A DNA stretch of 8,540 nt from Candidatus Omnitrophota bacterium (GTDB lineage: Bacteria > Omnitrophota > Omnitrophia > Omnitrophales > Aquincolibacteriaceae): contig JAHFHI010000037.1 in the NCBI GenBank assembly GCA_023246995.1, positions 1-8,540 of the forward strand, in the 5' to 3' direction. The first letter of the stretch is position 1. The number at the start of each line of letters is the position of its first letter. The translations under genes and the position numbers were made by a program. The notes under the pieces are model-generated. The model was not told the origin of the DNA and did no database searches. It saw nothing but the letters and a program-made list of their open reading frames with translations. This document shows positions 1-6,380 of the stretch, piece by piece.

Positions 1-1148
1 TGCGCAAGCCCAAGGCGCTTTGGACCGAGCGGAAAGGCGGAGAGAAGGTGAGCCTTTTTGAAGCCGGGGATGAAAAGGAAGAGGCTTATTACGTGGTTCA
101 GCGCGTGCTCAAATATGTGGAGCAGGGGAAATCCCTGGCCGACCAGGTCGTTTTTTACCGGGTGCATGCCCAGTCGCGCGTGATTGAAGACGCGCTCCGG
201 CGTTTTAACGTGCCCTATCGCATCGTGGGAGGAGTGCGTTTTTATGACCGAAAAGAAATCAAGGATCTGATTGCCTACCTCAAGGTCACGCTGAATCCTC
301 ATGATGATCTAAGCCTGAAACGGATCGTCAACGTCCCTTCCCGGGGCATCGGCAAAAAAGCGATGGAGACTCTCGAAGGAATCGCGGGCGCAAAAGGGAT
401 TCCTTTTGAGGCGGCCCTTCGTGACCCGGACGCTCTCCAAACTCTTGGGGCAAAGACCCGCCAGGCCGTGTTGTCCTTTTCGGGCGTTCTCGACGTGTTA
501 CGGAAAATGCGGGAGAAGGCCGGGGTTCGCGAGATTTTGGAAACGGCTCTTGAAAGAACCGGCTATGTTCGCGAACTTGAAAATGAAAAGACCATCGAGG
601 CGCAGGCCCGCATCGAGAATATCGAGGAATTTTTCACTGTGATTGATGACTTTGAACAGGAGGAGAGGCCCGCCGCGTCTGACCCGCAGGCGAGCCCGCT
701 CGCCGATTTCCTCGAGTCCATATCCTTGATGACCAATCTCGACGCTTGGGAAAGCGGGACCAACGTCCTGACGCTCATGACGCTTCACACGGCCAAAGGG
801 CTGGAGTTTCCCCTCGTTTTTATGATCGGCATGGAAGAGGGGATATTTCCCAACGTCAATGCCTACACCGATAATCTCGAGGACCTCGAAGAAGAGAGGC
901 GGCTTTGTTATGTCGGCATTACCCGGGCTAAAGACAAGCTTCATATGTGTTACACCCGCCAGAGGCGGCTTTATGGATCCCTCCAGCATAACCTTCCTTC
1001 CAGGTTTTTGACCGAAATCCCCTCCCAGCTCTTTGAGGCAGGCTTAACCATGGGCCCAAGCCTCATGAATCGACCCTCCCAGGGTGGCGGCGACATCGAG
1101 ATTGAATTCGATGACGATGAGATAAAACGCCGTATCTTATTTGATTAA
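1..1148 (+). CDS. pcrA: ATP-dependent DNA helicase, PcrA/UvrD family (partial, 5' end outside window)
   Basis: This is the C-terminal part of a superfamily 1A 3'-5' DNA helicase. The reading frame is open from position 3 with no start codon of its own: the first residues, RKPKALWTE, are the conserved mid-protein PcrA/UvrD segment, so the GTG at 48 is internal. About 381 residues are present of a usual 700-750. Visible motifs are VVFYRVHAQSRVIEDAL (motif IV region), GGVRFYDRKEIKD, motif V LMTLHTAKGLEF near 776-811, and motif VI EERRLCYVGITRAK near 891-932 with its arginine finger. The tail NLPSRFLTEIP is also typical. After it the protein ends in a short acidic stretch (IEFDDDE) and shows no Tudor-like C-terminal domain as found in Firmicutes PcrA. 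Such helicases act in nucleotide-excision and mismatch repair and in clearing RNA polymerase or recombinase from DNA. Family assignment is secure; choosing pcrA over uvrD is not. Confidence 0.95.
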   Translation, partial: RKPKALWTERKGGEKVSLFEAGDEKEEAYYVVQRVLKYVEQGKSLADQVVFYRVHAQSRVIEDALRRFNVPYRIVGGVRFYDRKEIKDLIAYLKVTLNPHDDLSLKRIVNVPSRGIGKKAMETLEGIAGAKGIPFEAALRDPDALQTLGAKTRQAVLSFSGVLDVLRKMREKAGVREILETALERTGYVRELENEKTIEAQARIENIEEFFTVIDDFEQEERPAASDPQASPLADFLESISLMTNLDAWESGTNVLTLMTLHTAKGLEFPLVFMIGMEEGIFPNVNAYTDNLEDLEEERRLCYVGITRAKDKLHMCYTRQRRLYGSLQHNLPSRFLTEIPSQLFEAGLTMGPSLMNRPSQGGGDIEIEFDDDEIKRRILFD

Positions 1149-1175
1149 AAAGACTTAAGATTAAAAACTTTTGCT

Positions 1176-1204
1176 TTGAAAGGAGGCCCATGCTGGTGTA
1201 TTAT
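1176..1204 (+). promoter_or_regulatory. Predicted sigma70-type promoter for the large exported-protein gene
   Basis: TTGAAA at 1176-1181 (5 of 6 matches to the -35 consensus) and TATTAT at 1199-1204 (5 of 6 to the -10) are separated by exactly 17 nt. Transcription would begin near 1211, giving a leader of about 30 nt before the ATG at 1242. The surrounding sequence is AT-rich compared with the flanking genes, as expected of a promoter region. Its position would exclude the upstream ATG at 1190 from the transcript. Confidence 0.55.
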
Positions 1205-1241
1205 TTAAATCAGATAACGTATTTTAAAAAGATATTTAACT

Positions 1242-4200
1242 ATGTTTCAAAAGTCATTATCAGGATACCTTCACGTAAGCCTAGCCATCTGCGTATTGCT
1301 TTCAGACTCGAGCTATGGGCTTGCGAGCCAAGCGGCCGGCATTGCCATAGCGCCCCAGCATGAAGCACCCGGTTTTCTGCAGGTCCAGATCCCCGAAGAA
1401 CTGGCCGCGATCGAGGAAGTTTACGCGGCGCCGCCCAAGGTTAATCCAAAACTCTTAATTCACATCCAAACCGCGCACGGGAGCTATGAGGCGCAGGTTC
1501 AAATCCGAAAATTGCTGCGCTATCTTCATGAAAAATACGGCTTCAAGCTCCTCTTTGTCGAAGGGGCGGCGCAAAATCTGGATAGCGAATATCTGAAATT
1601 TTTCCCCGATGACAAGCGCAACCTTGAACTGGCCGACTACCTCGCGCGGCGCGGAGAACTCACGGGGGTGGAATATTTTCTGATGGACGGCCCCAAGGAT
1701 CTCGAGGCCGTGGGAATCGAAAACGCCGAACTCTACCGGGAGAACTACAAGGCTTTCAAGCGCGTCTATAAAGCCGCCTCCGACGTGGATCAGCTGCTCG
1801 GAGCTTTTGAACAGAAAATGGAGATGTTTGCCTCCAGGGTTTTTTCGCAGGATATGCGAAAAATTCTCTCGGAGTGGAGAAAATTCGAAGGCGGGCAGCG
1901 GGATTTCCTGCCTTATGTCGAACGCCTCGCCGAAGAGGCCAAGAGGGTCATCGGCCTTGATCTGGAAAGCCTTTTCTCGCAGGTCGAATGGCCGCAGGTC
2001 ACGCGGCTTCTGGTGCTTCAAAAAATGGAAAAAGACCTCAAAACCGAATTGGCGCAAAAAGAAAAACTCCGCGTGATCGAGTTTCTGAAATCCAAGGACG
2101 TGGCCCCGGAAATCATCGAGGCCATCGAGAAGCTCGGCCAGAAACGGATCGTGATGAGCCGCACCGGCGAGAACCGGCTTGAAAACCTGCCCCGCTACCT
2201 TTTCGAGAGGCTGGTCGAAGAGGCCGCCCCCAAGGGGTTTCGCTTCCAGGATTATCCGGCGTTTAGTTTTTGGGCCGGTTATATGATTCTTCAAAGCGAA
2301 CTGGACTCCAGAGGTCTTTTTGACGAAATTGAGCGGATTTTCCGGAAAATTCTCGATGAACTTGCCGTGACCGAACTTGAAAAAAATCTGCTCGAACTTT
2401 ACCGCGATGAAGAGCTTTTGCGCAAGCTTCTGCATCTTGAGGTGACGCGGCGGGAATGGGACCGGGTGGTTTACCGCCGAGACTGGATCGAGCTTTATGC
2501 CATGATGCGCCGGCTCCGGAAAATCGGGCTCGACGTGATGAGCCCCGCCGGTGAAAGGGCCGAGCGAAACGGGGGGCTCACGATCGAGGCCGGGCGGCAG
2601 CCGCTTAAAAATCAGTCTCCGCAATCCGTCGAGCTTTTCGAGCCGAGCAAGCTCCCGGATATGGAAAAACTCGAAGAGGTCCTCAAAACCGCTTTTCATT
2701 TTTATGACCTTGCGCGTGAGCGCGAAAATGTTTTTTATGAGACCATCAAAGCCAAGATGGAGGCCACAAAGACCGAGAAAGCCATCCTCGTGACCGGGGG
2801 TTTTCACACCGAGGGCCTCATGGAAATATTCCGCCAGGAGGAAATCAATTTCAGCGTTGTGACCCCCCGGCTTACCGAACAAATCGACACGTCGAGTTAC
2901 GTGACCACGATGCTGGAAAACAAGCCGACCATGTTCGATCTGGCGACTCTTGAAGTTTTTTCCTCGCTCCAGGATGCGTTCACGATGGAGCAGATGGGGG
3001 GCCGTCTTTGGCGTAATGCGCAGGAAAAGCTCGAGGCCTTTGTCAAAATAGGAAAATTTACCAGCATGGGCGAGGTGATGAAGATTTTAGAGGGGATCAA
3101 TGCCCGGGTTTTTGCTCAAAGCCACGGATTTGAACTTGTGCCGTCTTCGGACACCGGCCCGGTGCTCATGCGCATTTTTGACGAAAAACTCAAGGCGCAG
3201 GCGAGAGCCGGGGGGTTCCGCCTTGACCCGAAGGGGTATCTTGAGACGGGAAAAGGGCAGCTTCTTTATATGGCGGTAGAGTCTTATCAGGATTCCCAGA
3301 CTGAAGAAAATCTTGTCCGAATCATGCCGGTTCAAGCCGCCGGAGAGGGCCAGTCATTTAATCGTCCGGATCGGCCTGCGCCCGTGGCCAGGAGCGAAGC
3401 GGAAACGTCTAAGCCCGCTATCGGCCGGATCACGACGGCTGCTGCGCGCGCCGCGGCTGCTGTAGCGGTTCCGTCGAAAACCCCGGGAAGCGAAGAGGGG
3501 GCGGCGCCCCGGCAGAGTATTTTAGCCTTTGCGGAGCGCGCTAAGTTTGAAGGGCTGCAGTTTAGAGGGCCGGATAAATTGCTTGAACAAATCGACGCCA
3601 TCGCCGAAACCAAGGCTAAGAAGCTCGCGGTTGCGGTCCTGACGCAGTTCGCGAGTCTTCAATCCAACGCCAAGGATATGCGAAAATTTCTAAATACGAT
3701 AAAAATCTTGGAGGAGGAAGCCAACAGCCCGGCCGCGCGGCTCCAGCCGCTTCAAGACAGGCACCCGAGTGTCTACGGAATCAGTAACGCGCCGGGGAAC
3801 CTGACCGTGGCCACAAGCACTCCTCCCACGATGGAACAACTCGAGGAAATGGAGGGTTTGATCGGGCTTTTGGCCGCTAATCCGAATCAGTTTGTCAGCT
3901 TTCTCGTGCAAGTGCCCGATGAAGCCGCGCGCGTGAAAGCCGGGCAGGATTACGAGGAGCTCAAAAAGGCGGCTTACGGCGCGCTCGAAAAAGCTTATCC
4001 GGGCGAAGTCCTGGATGACATTCTTAAAAATCGCCTTCGTTTTGAATTCGCCCTGCCTGAAAGCGCGGTGAGCAAAGTCGGAAAAGTGGTAAGCCTGGGA
4101 ACCGGCAAACTGCGGTCGCGGCCGGGTTTGGGCAAAAGTCTTCAGGGGATTATGCCGAGTGATTACTCGGTGCTTTTGATTTCCTCCAGCGGGCGCTTTG

Positions 4201-4493
4201 CCGAGCAGGCGATTACCATCGCCACCATGCTTGACAGCGGCCTTGACACGGCCGATTACGCCGACAAGGAACTCTGGCTTGCCGAGATTTTCGCGGCGAT
4301 CAAACTCTCGCAGCTTAAAACCAATGCCGAGAAACTTAAAGAGCAGGTGCTTGACGCCATCCAGCCTAAGACCGAATGGAATCAGGATGAGTGGAGATCG
4401 ATCAAGTCAGGGCTTGAAACTCTGGTGGATAAAGTCCTGCACCAGGCCATCGAAGAATTCGAAGCCGCGATCAAGACCGCGGCCTCCGCTTAA
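1242..4493 (+). CDS. Large exported protein of unknown function with putative TraB/ChaN/Tiki-like domain
   Basis: No characterised family can be named with certainty. Residues 1-28 look like a signal peptide with hydrophobic core HVSLAICVLL (11-20), so the product is probably exported. Residues 66-125 contain LLIHIQTAHGSYEAQ and, after a helix, LLFVEGA; residues 514-543 contain ILVTGGFHTEGL followed by INFSVVTPR. These His motifs, a beta strand ending in H and a later GGFHxxGL with helix and strand, parallel the GExH and GxxH motifs of the TraB/ChaN/Tiki fold, whose members bind metal or haem or act as proteases. The stretch between them (about 150-500) is charged and mostly helical. Residues 700-760 form a Pro/Ala/Ser-rich linker with runs such as TTAAARAAAAVAVPSK. 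Residues 760-1083 are an unrecognised helix-rich region containing FVSFLVQVP and YSVLLISSSGR. The start at 1242 has no good Shine-Dalgarno; an in-frame stop at 1215-1217 prevents extension to an upstream ATG. Domain call is inference; the ORF itself is secure. Confidence 0.9.
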   Translation: MFQKSLSGYLHVSLAICVLLSDSSYGLASQAAGIAIAPQHEAPGFLQVQIPEELAAIEEVYAAPPKVNPKLLIHIQTAHGSYEAQVQIRKLLRYLHEKYGFKLLFVEGAAQNLDSEYLKFFPDDKRNLELADYLARRGELTGVEYFLMDGPKDLEAVGIENAELYRENYKAFKRVYKAASDVDQLLGAFEQKMEMFASRVFSQDMRKILSEWRKFEGGQRDFLPYVERLAEEAKRVIGLDLESLFSQVEWPQVTRLLVLQKMEKDLKTELAQKEKLRVIEFLKSKDVAPEIIEAIEKLGQKRIVMSRTGENRLENLPRYLFERLVEEAAPKGFRFQDYPAFSFWAGYMILQSELDSRGLFDEIERIFRKILDELAVTELEKNLLELYRDEELLRKLLHLEVTRREWDRVVYRRDWIELYAMMRRLRKIGLDVMSPAGERAERNGGLTIEAGRQPLKNQSPQSVELFEPSKLPDMEKLEEVLKTAFHFYDLARERENVFYETIKAKMEATKTEKAILVTGGFHTEGLMEIFRQEEINFSVVTPRLTEQIDTSSYVTTMLENKPTMFDLATLEVFSSLQDAFTMEQMGGRLWRNAQEKLEAFVKIGKFTSMGEVMKILEGINARVFAQSHGFELVPSSDTGPVLMRIFDEKLKAQARAGGFRLDPKGYLETGKGQLLYMAVESYQDSQTEENLVRIMPVQAAGEGQSFNRPDRPAPVARSEAETSKPAIGRITTAAARAAAAVAVPSKTPGSEEGAAPRQSILAFAERAKFEGLQFRGPDKLLEQIDAIAETKAKKLAVAVLTQFASLQSNAKDMRKFLNTIKILEEEANSPAARLQPLQDRHPSVYGISNAPGNLTVATSTPPTMEQLEEMEGLIGLLAANPNQFVSFLVQVPDEAARVKAGQDYEELKKAAYGALEKAYPGEVLDDILKNRLRFEFALPESAVSKVGKVVSLGTGKLRSRPGLGKSLQGIMPSDYSVLLISSSGRFAEQAITIATMLDSGLDTADYADKELWLAEIFAAIKLSQLKTNAEKLKEQVLDAIQPKTEWNQDEWRSIKSGLETLVDKVLHQAIEEFEAAIKTAASA

Positions 4494-5176
4494 GCCCGGT
4501 TTTCTTCCCCCGGCTTTTCAATCGCACGCAGGCGCGCCTCCATTTTTTTTAGCGGCATGATATCCCCGGCACGGTCCGCGGCCCTGATGCCGTTTCTGTA
4601 AATTTCGCCGGCTTTCCCGAGATCCCCGAGCCCTTCCAGCGCAAGCCCGAGGCCCAGGTAGGAAGAGGCGTGCGAGGGATCGACCTCGATGGCCTTCCTG
4701 AAAGTTTCCATGGCCTCGCGGGTAAAGCCGGCTTCCGCGTACGCGGTTCCGAGGCTGAAATAACCGAGCACATCCGCGGGGTCGAATTCAATCACCTGCT
4801 TGAAGCGGCGGATGCGGGCCTCGTGATCGATTTTAGGCAAATCGCTTTTTTTTGAACGAAGCTCCGCTTTCCAGGTAAGGCGCCGGGCTTCGCTCTGTTC
4901 GTATTCAGCTTCCGTGATCAAGCCTTGGGCGGCGTAGCAGCGCGAGAGGTTGGTGTGGGCCATGAGCGCGTCGGGATTCAAGGCCGCCCAGGCTTTTAAA
5001 ATCGTGACCGCTTCGGGGTAGCGCTTTTGATTAAAGTAAATCACCGAAAGCGCTTCGTAAGCGTCTTCAAAGGAAGGCGCGGCCGAGAGGATGTCACGCA
5101 GCTTCTTGGCCGCCGCGTCTAATGCCCCGGCGCGGAAATCTTCAAGTGCCCGGTGATAAAGCGTCTCGGGATTCAC
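4490..5176 (-). CDS. Tetratricopeptide-repeat protein
   Basis: A 228-residue soluble protein built almost entirely of TPR units, which form helical scaffolds for protein-protein contacts. Repeats can be read at about residues 3-36, 37-70, 71-104, 136-169 and 170-203, with the usual small and aromatic positions, for example VLGYFSLGTAYAEAGFTREA and SSYLGLGLALEGLGDLGKA, and Pro at repeat ends (NPDA, DPAD, DPSH). A charged insert at 105-130 (RSKKSDLPKIDHEARIRRFK) breaks the array. There is no signal peptide, so a cytoplasmic location is likely. The start is a GTG at 5176-5174, 5 nt after the stop of the iron-sulfur assembly gene and preceded by a weak TAAGG, so translation is probably coupled to that gene. 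Its stop codon overlaps that of the convergent large gene. The partner is unknown; the pairing suggests, but does not show, a role with the upstream assembly factor. Confidence 0.88.
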   Translation of the reverse strand: MNPETLYHRALEDFRAGALDAAAKKLRDILSAAPSFEDAYEALSVIYFNQKRYPEAVTILKAWAALNPDALMAHTNLSRCYAAQGLITEAEYEQSEARRLTWKAELRSKKSDLPKIDHEARIRRFKQVIEFDPADVLGYFSLGTAYAEAGFTREAMETFRKAIEVDPSHASSYLGLGLALEGLGDLGKAGEIYRNGIRAADRAGDIMPLKKMEARLRAIEKPGEENRA

Positions 5177-5181
5177 AAGCC

Positions 5182-5490
5182 TTAGACGTCGTCCTCAATG
5201 CCGAGCTTCTTTCGGCCCTCGGCGCTGATCCTCTGCGGCGTCCAGGGCGGATCAAAAACAACATCCACGGATACATCCTGGACTCCCAAAGTCCGGATGA
5301 TGCGGTCTTTTAAATCACCGGGAATCTGCTGGGCCGAGGGGCATGCCTGGGTGGTGAGCGACATCTTGACGCGCACCTTTTCGGTGTCCGTATCGACTTC
5401 GTAAATCAGGCCGAGGTCCCAGATGTTGACGGGAATCTCGGGGTCAAAGCATTGTTTGGCAATCTCGATGACTTGTTCTTTGGTCGGCAT
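5182..5490 (-). CDS. Iron-sulfur cluster assembly factor, MIP18/SufT (DUF59) family
   Basis: A 102-residue stand-alone DUF59 protein, the usual length for the family. Members help deliver or mature Fe-S clusters on client proteins in the cytoplasm (SufT, PaaD, the N-terminal part of Mrp, eukaryotic MIP18). Diagnostic segments are DPEIPVNIWDLGLIY (16-30), VKMSLTTQACPSA (41-53) with the conserved cysteine at 50, and VVFDPPWTPQRIS (77-89). The frame is open back to 5577, but the ATG at 5490-5488 is chosen because AGGAG at 5501-5497 lies 6 nt before it and the family similarity begins there. It heads a two-gene unit with the TPR gene and has a good promoter just upstream. No other suf or isc gene is visible in the window, so I give no symbol, although SufT-like is a fair description. 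Confidence 0.92.
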   Translation of the reverse strand: MPTKEQVIEIAKQCFDPEIPVNIWDLGLIYEVDTDTEKVRVKMSLTTQACPSAQQIPGDLKDRIIRTLGVQDVSVDVVFDPPWTPQRISAEGRKKLGIEDDV

Positions 5491-5510
5491 GAAGGTCTCC
5501 TGTTGCGGGC

Positions 5511-5540
5511 ATTGTAGGAAAGACTTTGCATTCAGGTCAA
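5511..5540 (-). promoter_or_regulatory. Predicted sigma70-type promoter for the Fe-S assembly/TPR unit
   Basis: Read on the minus strand, TTGACC (5540-5535) and TACAAT (5516-5511) each match the consensus at 5 of 6 positions, with an 18-nt spacer. Transcription would begin near 5504, only about 14 nt before the ATG at 5490. The leader would be little more than the Shine-Dalgarno CAGGAG at 5502-5497, leaving no room for a riboswitch or attenuator. Confidence 0.6.
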
Positions 5541-5570
5541 GGCGCGAGATGGAGGGAAGGAAAAAAGATA

Positions 5571-5599
5571 TTTCCATTTAGTCCTAACCCTACTAAAAT
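5571..5599 (+). promoter_or_regulatory. Possible promoter for the plsC-led operon
   Basis: TTTCCA (5571-5576) and TAAAAT (5594-5599) are 17 nt apart and match the sigma70 elements at 4 and 5 of 6 positions. The predicted transcription start, near 5606, would fall inside or after the AAGGA at 5602-5606 and leave an almost leaderless message. Either the true promoter lies elsewhere in 5491-5609 or the mRNA is nearly leaderless. The assignment is weak and rests on spacing and the divergent gene arrangement. Confidence 0.25.
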
Positions 5600-5609
5600 T
5601 CAAGGACTT

Positions 5610-6380
5610 ATGGACGCTAGCCAAGAAAAAATAACCTGGGGAAATATTCTGCTTTCGATTTACGTCTGGGCCGCGATGGCCGGGATCACCATTTTCTTTA
5701 ATCTCTTGGGGCTTTTGAGTTTTCCGCTTACGGTCTGGTTTGACCGTAAAGGATTTACGGCACATGCGCTCGCGCGCGGATGGGGCGCGGCCATTCTCGC
5801 AGTCAGTCCCGTATGGCGGCTTGAAATCAAGGGGCTTGAGACTCTTGACCGCGACCGCCACTACGTCATCGTCGCCAATCATCAGAGCATTCTGGACATC
5901 CTTGTTGCGGTGGGTAATCTTCCGCTCCAGTTTAAATTCATGTCAAAAAAAGAGGTTTTCAGGGTCCCGTTTGCGGGCTGGCACATGGCCCTTGCCCGTT
6001 ATATCGCGATCGACCGGGCAGATACCGGGAGCCGGAAAAAAGCGCTTCAGCAAGCCGAGACCTGGCTTGAAAAAGGCGTGAGCGTCCTTTTTTTTCCCGA
6101 AGGGACCCGGAGCCCGGACGGCCGGATTCATGATTTCAAGCCGGGCGCGTTTGCCGCGGCCGTGAGGACCCGCACTCCGGTTCTGCCGATTGTCATCGAC
6201 GGGACAGGCCGTTCGATTCCCAAAAAGGGCTGGATCATGAAAGGGCTCAACCCGATCGTTCTTTCCGTCGGCCGGCCGGTCGAGGTCGGGGAGACTTCTT
6301 CCATGGACGATTTAAAAAAACAGGTGCGTGACGAAATGTCGGCACGACTTGAAGCAATGCGCGGTTTGCGCCCGGCATGA
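5610..6380 (+). CDS. plsC: 1-acyl-sn-glycerol-3-phosphate acyltransferase (lysophosphatidate acyltransferase)
   Basis: A 256-residue membrane-associated acyltransferase that adds the second acyl chain to lysophosphatidic acid, giving phosphatidic acid, the precursor of all glycerophospholipids. All four family blocks are present: NHQSILD (90-96) with the catalytic H91-x4-D96, block 2 around FMSKKEVFRVPFAGW (110-124) and IAIDR, block 3 FPEGTRS (162-168) for phosphate binding, and block 4 TPVLPIVIDG (189-198). Residues 11-45 are strongly hydrophobic and should anchor the protein in the inner membrane. The frame extends upstream to a TTG at 5526, but the ATG at 5610 is preferred: AAGGA precedes it at 5602-5606, and the upstream residues look unlike protein. 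It is the first gene of the overlapping plus-strand operon; its TGA overlaps the next ATG. Related acyltransferases acting on other lipids cannot be excluded. Confidence 0.93.
   Translation: MDASQEKITWGNILLSIYVWAAMAGITIFFNLLGLLSFPLTVWFDRKGFTAHALARGWGAAILAVSPVWRLEIKGLETLDRDRHYVIVANHQSILDILVAVGNLPLQFKFMSKKEVFRVPFAGWHMALARYIAIDRADTGSRKKALQQAETWLEKGVSVLFFPEGTRSPDGRIHDFKPGAFAAAVRTRTPVLPIVIDGTGRSIPKKGWIMKGLNPIVLSVGRPVEVGETSSMDDLKKQVRDEMSARLEAMRGLRPA

Noticed and set aside
498..989. 163-codon minus-strand frame within the helicase gene.
   Set aside because: It is in register antisense to clearly conserved helicase motifs, has no plausible ribosome site that I can see and shows no recognisable protein features; it is a codon-usage shadow.
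1147..1173. AAAAAG...CTTTTG hairpin after the helicase stop, considered as a terminator.
   Set aside because: The stem is almost all A-U pairs, with no GC core and no following U-run.
1455..2882. Long 475-codon open frame on the minus strand opposite the large exported-protein gene.
   Set aside because: Its codons are exactly in register with the sense gene, so its stops would need sense TTA, CTA or TCA codons. The sense gene favours CTT/CTG/CTC and other serine codons, which keeps the antisense frame open by chance. Its translation shows no recognisable domain.
3450..3510. Alanine-rich, GC-rich stretch in the large gene, considered as a repeat array or frameshifted segment.
   Set aside because: There is no regular repeat unit and the frame stays open through it; it reads as a low-complexity inter-domain linker.
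5559..5575. Inverted repeat GGAAA-N7-TTTCC in the divergent intergenic region, considered as an operator.
   Set aside because: Five-base A-rich arms are expected by chance in an AT-rich spacer, and there is no second copy in the region.
5491..5577. N-terminal extension of the Fe-S assembly factor to 5577.
   Set aside because: Family similarity starts at the ATG at 5490, which has a well-spaced AGGAG. The extension would cover the promoter hexamers.
5526..5609. Upstream extension of the acyltransferase to a TTG at 5526.
   Set aside because: The added 28 residues (beginning with HSGQGARW) look non-coding and overlap the promoter of the divergent gene. The ATG at 5610 has an AAGGA before it and begins a typical PlsC N-terminus.
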